A stretch of DNA of 12,876 nt from contig URJM01000057.1 of assembly GCA_900548225.1 (NCBI GenBank), positions 1 to 12,876 on the forward strand, written 5' to 3'. The DNA comes from an uncultured bacterium. Its GTDB lineage: Bacteria > Verrucomicrobiota > Lentisphaeria > Oligosphaerales > Oligosphaeraceae. Positions within the stretch are counted from its first letter, which is position 1. Every line of letters begins with the position of its first letter. A program made the translations under genes and the position numbers. Shown here piece by piece: positions 1 to 6,546 of the stretch. The notes under the pieces are model-generated. The model saw nothing but the letters and a program-made list of their open reading frames with translations. It did not search any database and was not told where the DNA came from.

Positions 1-302
1 CATCCATCCTGGTCACTCCGAAGAGTGGCGTGACCGCCGAGGACGCCCTCAAGGCGATTGCGGCATTCTACGCGGGCAGACGCTTTGTCAGGGTGCTCCC
101 CCCTGGCAAGCTTGCCGACACCAAGCACGTCACATTCACGAACATCTGCGAAATCGGATGCGTCGATGACGCGCACACGGGACGCCTCGTCCTCTCAAGC
201 GCATTGGACAACCTGACAAAGGGGGCGGCAGGACAGGCAGTCCAGAACATGAACCTCGTCTGCGGACTGCCGGAGACACTTGGGCTGGATACGGCAAGAT
301 AG
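1..302 (+). CDS. argC: N-acetyl-gamma-glutamyl-phosphate reductase, C-terminal fragment
   Basis: ArgC reduces N-acetyl-glutamyl-5-phosphate to the semialdehyde with NADPH, the third step of arginine biosynthesis, in the cytosol. The reading frame enters from the left edge (first full codon at 3) and ends at TAG 300-302, giving 99 residues, about the last third of a protein usually near 310-345 residues. What is visible is the family's conserved C-terminus: a TKHVTFTN segment, then GRLVLSSALDNLTKGAAGQAVQ followed by NMNLVCGLPETLGL, which matches the ArgC substrate/NADP-domain signature closely. The catalytic cysteine and Rossmann domain would lie upstream, outside the window. A GTG at 30 is internal, not a start. 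No terminator is seen in the 93 bases before the next gene, so read-through is possible. Confidence 0.93.
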   Translation, partial: SILVTPKSGVTAEDALKAIAAFYAGRRFVRVLPPGKLADTKHVTFTNICEIGCVDDAHTGRLVLSSALDNLTKGAAGQAVQNMNLVCGLPETLGLDTAR

Positions 303-395
303 CGGACTCCTCCTGGAAAAGAACGGCTACATTATCCGTCGGCTTTCACCCGCGTCAACAACCACACGCATAAAGGAACGGACAACCGACTGACA

Positions 396-1721
396 ATGGA
401 AAACCGCCTGCTGAACCAACTCTCCTCCTTCGACTCCTGGAAGCGCGTCGACGCGCTGCAGACACTTGCGGCCACGACCAGATTCCCCGAGGAGGTCGCC
501 GCGATGAACATGCACGTGCACTCCTTCTTCTCCTACAACGGGGAGGGGTGGTCGCCGTCGCGCATCGCCTACGAAATGCGGAAGATGGGTCTCCACGGCG
601 CGGCACTCTGCGACTTCGACGTCATCCAGGGCGTCAACGAATTTCTTGTTGCGGGGGACCTTCTTGGGCTCAGGGCTGCGGCCTCCTTCGAGAGCCGTGT
701 CTTCTTCCCCGAATATGCCGACAAGGAGATCAACTCCCCTGGCGAGCCGGGAGTCTTCTACTTCATGGGTTCGGGATATGTCGACGGCAGTCACTCGTAC
801 CTTTTCCAGGAGCAGCTTGAGCAGTCCCACAAGCGCAACCGCGAGCTCATCGACCGCGTCAACGCCGCGCTTCCAGGGTGCCGTATCTCCTACGAGGAGC
901 ATGTGCTTCCGCTGACCCCGGACCGCAATGCCACCGAGCGCCACATTGTGCGGGCATACTACGACCTGGCCGCCCGCGAACACGGGGACGCAGCATCGGC
1001 GGCTGAGTTCTGGGCCGAAGTCTTTGGCGAGGAGGCGTCCGTCCTGGCAGGAAAGAGTCCCAACGCGATGAACGACTACCTCCGCAGCAAGCTGATGAAG
1101 AAGGGCGGCCTTGGATACGAACAGCCCACCCAGGAGACCTTCCCCCCCATCGACCAGGTCATCAAGCTCATCCGTTCCTGCCGCGCGCTCCCGAACGCCG
1201 CCTGGCTGGACGGGTCGCTTCCCGGCGAAGCCAACCCGAGGGAACAGCTGGAGTGCCTCGTCGCAAAGGGGCTTGAAATGGTGAACATCATCCCAGACCG
1301 CAACTGGAACTTCAAGGATGCGGAGAAGAAGGCAATCCGGGTCAAGGCGCTCAACGAATACGTCGCCGCCGCAAACGAACTGGACCTCCCAATCATCGTC
1401 GGAACGGAATGCAACAAGCCAGGACAACGCACGGTGGACGACTTTGACGCCGACGCGCTGAAGCCGCTTATGAAGGACTTCACCCGCGGCGCGGATGTCC
1501 TCTTCGGCCACACCACCCTCCTGCGCTACGCGGACTACTCCTACATCGACCAGCGCGCAAAGGAGGAATTCCCCTCCCGCAAGGCACGCAACGACTTCTT
1601 CGCCTCGGTGGGCGCGCTACCCGTCCCCTCCGTCGCCACCCGCCTCTACCTGCGGCAATGCGGCCCCGAAAAGAGCCTGGAAATCATCCGCATGGCCGCC
1701 CGAAACGGACGCTGGCACTAG
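396..1721 (+). CDS. PHP-domain metal-dependent phosphoesterase-like protein
   Basis: The 441-residue product has a PHP-fold start: N38-M-H40-V-H42-S-F-F-S-Y-N is the metal-binding HxH motif, followed by CDFD (72-75) as the second acidic motif. Further candidate ligands are E338 in VGTECNK and H372 in FGHTT. PHP proteins are trinuclear-metal hydrolases (histidinol phosphatase, nucleotide phosphatase, polymerase proofreading domains). The substrate of this one cannot be told from sequence. It is longer than a bare PHP domain because of a mostly helical insertion between about residues 115 and 280. There is no signal peptide, so it is probably cytosolic. The ATG at 396 has only a distant AAAGGA (372-377). 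An internal ATG at 504 (Met37) is preceded by GAGGAGGT at 489-496 with ideal spacing, but residues 1-36 look like genuine helical protein, so the longer form is kept. The final PHP histidine/aspartate motif was not located with certainty. Confidence 0.75.
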   Translation: MENRLLNQLSSFDSWKRVDALQTLAATTRFPEEVAAMNMHVHSFFSYNGEGWSPSRIAYEMRKMGLHGAALCDFDVIQGVNEFLVAGDLLGLRAAASFESRVFFPEYADKEINSPGEPGVFYFMGSGYVDGSHSYLFQEQLEQSHKRNRELIDRVNAALPGCRISYEEHVLPLTPDRNATERHIVRAYYDLAAREHGDAASAAEFWAEVFGEEASVLAGKSPNAMNDYLRSKLMKKGGLGYEQPTQETFPPIDQVIKLIRSCRALPNAAWLDGSLPGEANPREQLECLVAKGLEMVNIIPDRNWNFKDAEKKAIRVKALNEYVAAANELDLPIIVGTECNKPGQRTVDDFDADALKPLMKDFTRGADVLFGHTTLLRYADYSYIDQRAKEEFPSRKARNDFFASVGALPVPSVATRLYLRQCGPEKSLEIIRMAARNGRWH

Positions 1722-1749
1722 AAGCGCAGCGCCGCCGGATGGGGAAACA

Positions 1750-1777
1750 TTGAAAATAGAGCTTGAGGGCTTATATT
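1750..1777 (+). promoter_or_regulatory. Candidate sigma-70 promoter for secG
   Basis: TTGAAA at 1750-1755 and TATATT at 1772-1777 are separated by 16 bases, in an AT-rich island that stands out from the GC-rich surroundings. The predicted transcription start near 1784 would leave a leader of roughly 40 bases before the secG ATG. It is the best matching -35/-10 pair I found between genes. Assignment is by consensus only. Confidence 0.55.
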
Positions 1778-1826
1778 TTGTCGTTTTCCCTTTAACGATT
1801 TCCAAGTATCCCAACCCCTTGATTTT

Positions 1827-2258
1827 ATGGCAACTCTTTCGGTTATCCTCACTATCGTCTCGGTGTTGACGGCGATCCTCCTGACCATTCTGGTCCTCAT
1901 CCAGAATCCCAAGGGACAGGGAGGCATCGGCGCAATCAGCGGCGGAGTCTCCGAGGCAATGTTCGGCGCGTCCGCACCTTCGGCTCTGGTGAAGATCACC
2001 GTCGTCCTTGCCATTGTCTTCCTTCTCTCGACGCTCTTCAATGTCGCCATCAACGGGCATCTGCGCAAGCAGAAGTCCATCGGCGAGACCATCGTCGTTG
2101 AAACCACGCCTGCAACTCCCGCCGTTGAGGCAGAGGCAGAAGCCGAGGAGGCTCCCGTCCCCGCGGACGCGGCCGTCGAGGCAGTGGATGCTCCCGCAGC
2201 CGCCGATGCAGCTGCGCCCGAAGCCACTCCCGCACCCGAGGCGCCCGCCGCCGAGTAG
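1827..2258 (+). CDS. secG: Preprotein translocase subunit SecG with extended C-terminal tail
   Basis: SecG is the small accessory subunit of the SecYEG protein-conducting channel in the inner membrane. Two hydrophobic segments (about residues 4-25 and 52-73) flank the conserved cytoplasmic loop containing VLIQNPKGQGGIGAISGG and SEAMFGA, the family signature. The core ends near residue 80. The remaining 60 or so residues are a low-complexity tail of Ala, Pro, Glu and Val, making the protein 143 residues against roughly 75-115 in most bacteria. The ATG follows TTGATTTT with no Shine-Dalgarno sequence. It appears to be a single-gene transcription unit, with a candidate promoter at 1750-1777 and an intrinsic terminator at 2298-2334. 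Confidence 0.93.
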   Translation: MATLSVILTIVSVLTAILLTILVLIQNPKGQGGIGAISGGVSEAMFGASAPSALVKITVVLAIVFLLSTLFNVAINGHLRKQKSIGETIVVETTPATPAVEAEAEAEEAPVPADAAVEAVDAPAAADAAAPEATPAPEAPAAE

Positions 2259-2297
2259 GCCCTCCCCCCCTCCGAGCGTAGAAGCAGTGAATTCCGC

Positions 2298-2334
2298 ACG
2301 CCGTGGCCGCCATCCGTAGCCACGGCGTTTTTTT
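2298..2334 (+). terminator. Rho-independent terminator after secG
   Basis: A perfect 10-bp stem, ACGCCGTGGC (2298-2307) with GCCACGGCGT (2319-2328), closes an 11-base loop and runs straight into seven T (2328-2334). It lies 40 bases after the secG stop and is the clearest intrinsic terminator in the window. Confidence 0.93.
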
Positions 2335-2506
2335 CGCCCCGCAGGGCAATTGTCTTGATCTTCCTGTAATTCGACAGGCAGGAAAGGTGATTCGTCCCAG
2401 GGGGACGGGTGATTGACTCCGGGACTCCTCCCAGGAGCTCCCCGCCCCCGGCTCCCCGCAGCATAAGCGGAGGCGTAGCCGCCCTCTTCCCTTCCTTTCC
2501 CCTAAA
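2335..2506 (+). promoter_or_regulatory. Long structured upstream region of the EF-G gene
   Basis: The 172 bases between the secG terminator and the EF-G start hold several small inverted repeats and no ORF that I believe. CCTGT (2363-2367) can pair with ACAGG (2374-2378), or TTCCTG (2361-2366) with CAGGAA (2379-2384), two mutually exclusive pairings. A stronger hairpin sits at 2421-2442: GGGA/TCCC and CTCCT/AGGAG with a CCC loop and one bulged C, not followed by T residues. From 2482 to 2503 almost every base is a pyrimidine, so there is no Shine-Dalgarno sequence before ATG 2507. No convincing -35/-10 pair was found. A regulatory role is inference. Confidence 0.35.
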
Positions 2507-4531
2507 ATGAGTGAGTTGTCGAACATCCGCAACCTGGGCATCATAGCCCACATTGACGCTGGAAAGACCAGCACGACGGAGGGGCTCCTCTTTTTCTCGG
2601 GTCTTACCCACAGATACGGGAACATTGACGAGGGCACCACCGTGATGGACTTCCTGCCCGACGAGCGCGCCCGTGGCATCACGATCATGGCCGCGGCGGC
2701 AGTCATCCCCTGGGGCTCCTACGAATATCACCTCATTGACACTCCCGGACACATCGACTTCACAGCCGAAGTCGAGCGTTCCCTGCGTGCAATCGACGGC
2801 GCGGTCGTCATCTTCAGCGCCGTCGAGGGTGTCGAGGCCCAGTCGGAAAAGGTCTGGCACCAGGCGGACGGGTATGGCGTCCCGAAGATTGCCTTCGTCA
2901 ACAAGATGGATCGCATCGGCGCCTCCTACTCCCGCACCTGCCAGGAGATTGACGAGAAGTTCGGCGGAGTCGCATTGCCGATGCAGTTTCCCGACGGCGA
3001 GGAGAGCGACTTCCACGGCATGGTCGACCTGCTTGCGATGGAGTATCTCCAGTTCACAGGCGACCGCCATGAAGTCGTCCAGCGCACCCCAGTCCCCGAG
3101 GAGCTACGCAAGGATGCCGAGGCCGCCCGCGAGGCGCTTCTCGAAAAGCTCTCCGACCACTCCGACGAGATCGCAAACCTCTTCCTGGAGGGAGCGGAAA
3201 TCCCGCTTGAACTCCTGCACGGCGAAATCCGCCGCCTCACACTCTCAAGGAAGCTGGTTCCTGTCTTCCTGGGAAGCGCAAAGCGCGAAATCGGAGTCCA
3301 GCCGCTGGCGGACGCAATTGGCCTGTACCTGCCCTCCCCCGTCGACGTCAAGGAGTATCCGGCCGTTGACCGCAGGACAGGCAAGGAGACCGCCGTCCAC
3401 GCCGACCCGAAGGAGCCATTCGCCGGATTCATCTTCAAGATCAACGCATCCAACACGGCGGACCTCTTCTTCCTCAGGATATACTCGGGGACCCTCCACG
3501 GCAACGACCAGCTCGTCAACGCCCGCACTGGGGAGAAAGTCCGCGCAAAGCAACTCTACCGCATCTACGCAAAGTCCACCGAGCAAATCCAGGAAGCCGG
3601 CCCTGGCGACATCGTCGGGCTCACGGGACTCAAGGACTGCGGCATCGGCGACACTCTCTGCGCGCCGCAGAGAGTCCTCTCCTTCGGGGGAATCGCATTC
3701 CCCGAGCCTGTCATCTCAATGGTCGTCGAACCAAAGTTCTCGAAGGACAAGGACAAGCTCGACGACGCACTGAACCTGCTTTGCAGGGAGGACCAGACGC
3801 TCCGCAGATCCACTGCCGAGGAGACTGGGCAGCGCGTGGTCTCGGGGATGGGCGAACTCCACCTGGAGGTCAGCCTCAAGCGAGTCTCAACCGACTTCGG
3901 GGTGGACATACGCACTGGCGAACCCCGCGTGGCATACAGGGAGACCCTCCTCAAGCCCGCCACCATCCACGCCGTCTTCAACAAGACCATCGGGGATGCG
4001 GTATTCTATGCGGAAGTCACCGTCGACTTCTCGCCAATGGAACGCACCGGCGAACCATTTGAAATCACCGATGAGACCCGCGGCGTGATTCCCCGCGCAC
4101 TCACCGACGCCGCGCTCCAGGCGCTTGGCGACGGCCTGAAGACGGGAGGCCTCCAGGGATACCCGATGATCTTCGTGAAGGCATCGCTGAAGGACTTGAA
4201 GTTCGCGCAGGAGACCACCACGCCAGGCGCAGTCGCCGGCGCGGTAAACGATGCAATCACGCAGGCATTCCAGCAGGCCGGCACGGTCGTCCTGGAGCCT
4301 GTCATGAAACTGGAAGTCCTCGCACCGGAGGACACGGTCGGGGAAATCTCCATGTACCTCCAGCCAAGACGCGCCATCATCAGCGACATGGTCCAGGTCG
4401 GCACCATGCGCAAAATCATCTGCCAGGTGCCGCTGGCGGAGATGTTCGGCTTCGGGAAGGCGCTGCCCAGGCTCTCCGGCGGCAGAGGTTCCTTCTCCCT
4501 GGAACCCTCCGGATACCAGGAGAAGCAATAA
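2507..4531 (+). CDS. Elongation factor G paralogue, EF-G2 / ribosome-recycling type
   Basis: A 674-residue translational GTPase with the full five-domain EF-G architecture. GTPase motifs are intact: P-loop AHIDAGKT (14-21), switch I RGITI (56-60), DTPGH (78-82, with the catalytic His82) and NKMD (132-135). SGMGELHLE (446-453) marks domain III, and the C-terminus (LAEMFGFGKALPRLSGGRG) is domain V. It differs from canonical EF-G: switch I reads DFLPDERARGITI rather than the usual WMEQEQERGITI, and in domain IV the GGRGQYG loop is replaced by NKTIGDA (492-498). Both features, and the LEPVMKLEV and final GSFSLEPSGYQ stretches, recall mitochondrial EF-G2 and bacterial spdEFG2, whose Borrelia member acts in ribosome recycling with RRF rather than translocation. 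It stands alone, not in an rpsL-rpsG-fusA-tuf cluster, which supports a second paralogue. EF-G is certain; the subclass is inference from remembered family sequences. Confidence 0.9.
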   Translation: MSELSNIRNLGIIAHIDAGKTSTTEGLLFFSGLTHRYGNIDEGTTVMDFLPDERARGITIMAAAAVIPWGSYEYHLIDTPGHIDFTAEVERSLRAIDGAVVIFSAVEGVEAQSEKVWHQADGYGVPKIAFVNKMDRIGASYSRTCQEIDEKFGGVALPMQFPDGEESDFHGMVDLLAMEYLQFTGDRHEVVQRTPVPEELRKDAEAAREALLEKLSDHSDEIANLFLEGAEIPLELLHGEIRRLTLSRKLVPVFLGSAKREIGVQPLADAIGLYLPSPVDVKEYPAVDRRTGKETAVHADPKEPFAGFIFKINASNTADLFFLRIYSGTLHGNDQLVNARTGEKVRAKQLYRIYAKSTEQIQEAGPGDIVGLTGLKDCGIGDTLCAPQRVLSFGGIAFPEPVISMVVEPKFSKDKDKLDDALNLLCREDQTLRRSTAEETGQRVVSGMGELHLEVSLKRVSTDFGVDIRTGEPRVAYRETLLKPATIHAVFNKTIGDAVFYAEVTVDFSPMERTGEPFEITDETRGVIPRALTDAALQALGDGLKTGGLQGYPMIFVKASLKDLKFAQETTTPGAVAGAVNDAITQAFQQAGTVVLEPVMKLEVLAPEDTVGEISMYLQPRRAIISDMVQVGTMRKIICQVPLAEMFGFGKALPRLSGGRGSFSLEPSGYQEKQ

Positions 4532-4578
4532 CCCACCCGGTCCGCTGCACAACAGAAACCAGAAAACCACGTTTTCCA

Positions 4579-4655
4579 GGGCGATTAGCTCAGTTGGTTA
4601 GAGCGCAACGTTTACACCGTTGATGTCGAGGGTTCGAGTCCCCCATCGCCCACCA
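4579..4655 (+). tRNA. tRNA-Val (anticodon UAC)
   Basis: The cloverleaf folds as follows: acceptor GGGCGAT (4579-4585) with ATCGCCC (4645-4651); D stem GCTC/GAGC; anticodon stem CAACG (4606-4610) with CGTTG (4618-4622); loop TTTACAC with anticodon TAC at 4613-4615; T arm with TTCGAGT loop; discriminator A and encoded CCA (4653-4655). The length is 77 bases. One A-C mismatch sits in the T stem (4629 with 4643). A short AT-rich inverted repeat, GAAAAC/GTTTTC (4562-4576), lies directly 5' of the gene. The tRNA is 47 bases after the EF-G stop and may be cotranscribed with it. Confidence 0.96.
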
Positions 4656-4722
4656 TTGCCGCAAAAATATCATAACTATCGTAATCCCACAAAATAAAAT
4701 CCTCGGAATTGCGTTCTGATAT

Positions 4723-5286
4723 ATGACAATGCACGAGCAGACAACCTCCTCGCCGAACGAGGATCTGGCCCTCATCGAGAGGTGTCTGCAAGGCGAAGAC
4801 CAGGCCTTCGACTCGCTCTACGCGCGATATCGCCTGCCCCTCTTCTCCTACATCCACAAGCTTTTGCCAGACAACTCCGACCAGGTGGAGGACATCTTCC
4901 AGCAGACCTGGGTCAATGCGGTCCGTTCGCTGAAATCATACCGCCACCAGGAGAAGTTTCTGGCGTGGCTCTGCCGAATCGCCCACAATCTCGCGATGGA
5001 CTTCTTCCGGGGACACGACTCCGACCCTGTCAGCGACCTGGCGGAGACGATCACCTCCAACCTGCCCTCACCCGAAAGCGTCTTCTCACGCAGGGAATTC
5101 GTGGAGGCGCTCGACCGCGCAATCGCGACACTCTCGAAGGAGCAGCTGGAAGTCCTGAAGCTCAGAAACCAGGGAGTCCCCTTCAAGGACATCGCCATCA
5201 GGCAGGGCGTGAGCATCAATACCGCCCTCGGCAGGATGCGATACGCAGTAATCAATCTCAAGAAAATCCTTTCGGAGCACCTATGA
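4723..5286 (+). CDS. ECF-family RNA polymerase sigma factor
   Basis: The 187-residue protein has the two-domain plan of group 4 (extracytoplasmic function) sigma factors. Sigma2 spans about residues 28-97, with the -10 recognition helix FLAWLCRIAHNLAMDFFRG (79-97). After a linker, sigma4 runs from about 130 to the end and contains the helix-turn-helix region FKDIAIRQGVSINTALGRMR, which would contact the -35 element. It directs RNA polymerase to a dedicated regulon. Its stop overlaps the next gene's start as ATGA, the typical sigma/anti-sigma coupling. The start at 4723 has no Shine-Dalgarno sequence; ATG 4729 is an alternative two codons in. The preceding 65 bases are unusually AT-rich and probably hold the promoter, but no clear ECF (GGAAC) element lies far enough upstream to claim autoregulation. 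Confidence 0.93.
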   Translation: MTMHEQTTSSPNEDLALIERCLQGEDQAFDSLYARYRLPLFSYIHKLLPDNSDQVEDIFQQTWVNAVRSLKSYRHQEKFLAWLCRIAHNLAMDFFRGHDSDPVSDLAETITSNLPSPESVFSRREFVEALDRAIATLSKEQLEVLKLRNQGVPFKDIAIRQGVSINTALGRMRYAVINLKKILSEHL

Positions 5287-5783
5287 GCGACAAAAACTGC
5301 CAGGAAATCCAAATGCAGCTTCTGCTTGCACAGGAGAGCCGCGCCCCGCTTCCGGAGGAGACTGCCGCCCATCTCAGGGCGTGTACCGAATGCAGGGAGT
5401 TCCAGGAGACCCTCGAGGCCGTCAGCGTCCCGGCGCCGACTCCCGAACTCGACAGGTCCACCCTGATGCTCTGCCACCAGGAACTCCGCGCCACAAGAAT
5501 GGAGGCTTCGTGGAAGACGCTCCTCGCCTACCGCTGGATGAGATGGGTGTGCTCCACCGCAGCCGCAGTCGCGCTCATCGCAGGAATCCTCTTCGTGAGC
5601 ACCCGCAGAAACGACCCGCACGACCCCGCGAAGGGGATAACCGTCACGCACGGCGACACAATCGCGGACGCAAATGCCACCTGGGACGACGATGTCCTCC
5701 TCGACACCGAACTCTCGCTCATCAACAGCGACCTGTCGGCAATGAACCTGGAACTCGGAATGCTAGTCGTAGACCTCTATTGA
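5283..5783 (+). CDS. Membrane-anchored zinc-type anti-sigma factor
   Basis: The 166-residue protein begins at ATG 5283, overlapping the sigma-factor stop (5284-5286), with GGAG at 5274-5277 as ribosome binding site. The frame is open much further upstream, but that part only shadows the sigma gene. The N-terminus carries the ZAS zinc-binding anti-sigma pattern: H30-x3-C34-x2-C37 with Cys6 as the likely fourth ligand, a domain that clamps the cognate ECF sigma. One transmembrane helix follows (about 88-106, with RR just after it), then an acidic extracytoplasmic tail of some 60 residues. The short tail has no recognisable sensor domain, so the signal is unknown. Release could be by redox/zinc change or regulated proteolysis. 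Topology N-in/C-out is inferred from the cytosolic partner. Confidence 0.85.
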   Translation: MSDKNCQEIQMQLLLAQESRAPLPEETAAHLRACTECREFQETLEAVSVPAPTPELDRSTLMLCHQELRATRMEASWKTLLAYRWMRWVCSTAAAVALIAGILFVSTRRNDPHDPAKGITVTHGDTIADANATWDDDVLLDTELSLINSDLSAMNLELGMLVVDLY

Positions 5784-5793
5784 CGCCACCGCC

Positions 5794-6414
5794 ATGCGAC
5801 ACACCTTCATATCCATCATAGCGGCGGCGCTCGTATTCACGGGCGCGGCCTTCGCTCAGGACGCGCCCACCACCCCGGCGGATGCGGCCATCCACCCTCC
5901 AACCGTGCTGATGCCGCCCGGACCGCCGCCACCCTGGGCAGAAGAACACCGGCAAATGTTCCATGAGACGAAAAAGCTCTTCGAGGAACTCAAGCGGACC
6001 AATCCCGCCGAATATGAACGCCTCAAAAATCTCCGCATGACGGACCGGGAGGCATTCCGCAAGGAAATCGAAAGGCTCCTGCCGCCAAAGCGCAGGGAGT
6101 TCGACCGAAGGCAAATGAAGCTGGACATGGACTGCTGGCACCTTGCCAAGAGAATCCAGGAGTGCAAGGACGAGGAGGAGAAGTCGCGGCTCACAAAGGA
6201 GCTCGAGGCTAAAATCCAGGAGATGCTGGACTGGACTGTCGAGGCGACGAAGAAGAAAATCGACTACGCCACAAAGCAGCTCGAAATCATCCAGGCGAAC
6301 CGCGATGAAATCGTGAGGCAGAAGCTAAACTTCTTCCTCACGGCGCCGCCTCCGCCCATGCCGCCAAAGTGCGGCAAAGCACCCGGCAACTCCTCCGTCC
6401 CCCCGGAGGAGTAG
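5794..6414 (+). CDS. Exported charged coiled-coil protein, third gene of the sigma cassette
   Basis: I do not recognise a named family. The 206-residue product has a clear signal peptide: positive start, hydrophobic core IISAAALV-like, and a signal peptidase I site after A-F-A (residue 21) before QD. A proline-rich stretch (PPGPPPPW, about 41-48) follows, then from about 50 to 180 a highly charged Glu/Lys/Arg helical region likely to form a coiled coil, and finally another proline-rich end (APPPPMPPKCG). It sits 10 bases after the anti-sigma stop with no SD, so is surely cotranscribed. Size, export and helical character resemble periplasmic accessory factors such as CpxP/Spy/ZraP, which bind unfolded protein or a sensor, but no LTxxQ motif was seen, so this is an analogy only. 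It could modulate the anti-sigma factor. Confidence 0.75.
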   Translation: MRHTFISIIAAALVFTGAAFAQDAPTTPADAAIHPPTVLMPPGPPPPWAEEHRQMFHETKKLFEELKRTNPAEYERLKNLRMTDREAFRKEIERLLPPKRREFDRRQMKLDMDCWHLAKRIQECKDEEEKSRLTKELEAKIQEMLDWTVEATKKKIDYATKQLEIIQANRDEIVRQKLNFFLTAPPPPMPPKCGKAPGNSSVPPEE

Positions 6415-6440
6415 CGGCAGGACACCGCGAAAAACTCGCT

Positions 6441-6474
6441 GGCGCCGCCCGCAACCCGCTGCGTGGTTGGCGCC
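6441..6474 (+). terminator. Possible hairpin after the sigma cassette
   Basis: GGCGC (6441-6445) pairs with GCGCC (6470-6474), and inside it CAACC (6452-6456) pairs with GGTTG (6465-6469) around an 8-base loop; a 6-base bulge separates the two helices. It lies 27 bases after the third cassette gene. No T-run follows, so it is not a classical intrinsic terminator. It may stabilise the mRNA 3' end. The rest of 6475-6546 has TTGACT at 6512 but no well-spaced -10. Confidence 0.3.
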
Positions 6475-6546
6475 TGATATCCTGAATGGCAGTTACATTA
6501 TGCAGACATAGTTGACTTCCACCCTATTTGTCATTCTGTCTGCAAG

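Noticed and set aside
327..1511. 394-codon open frame on the minus strand
   Set aside because: Antisense shadow of the PHP gene in GC-rich DNA; low-complexity Val/Gly/Arg-rich translation with no family motif, while the + strand frame has clear metal-binding motifs.
1718..3070. 450-codon open frame on the minus strand
   Set aside because: It spans antisense to secG, its terminator and the EF-G start; the translation is repetitive Ala/Ser/Gly and matches nothing.
3887..4570. 227-codon minus-strand frame under the end of the EF-G gene
   Set aside because: Shadow of a strongly conserved + strand gene; no recognisable domain.
4656..4722. Promoter of the sigma gene (TTGCCG at 4656)
   Set aside because: The region is AT-rich and likely holds a promoter, but no -10 at 16-18 bases matches well and no ECF GGAAC element is suitably placed.
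4590..4775. Minus-strand frame with an MGDSNPRHQRCK-type peptide
   Set aside because: This peptide is the antisense translation of the tRNA-Val gene, a known source of false hypothetical proteins.
4782..5282. Upstream extension of the anti-sigma frame to 4782
   Set aside because: This part overlaps the sigma gene in another frame and is Arg/Pro-rich noise; the ATGA overlap and SD place the start at 5283.
6512..6546. TTGACT at 6512 as -35 of the Sel1 gene
   Set aside because: No acceptable -10 hexamer is found 15-19 bases downstream before the ATG at 6547.
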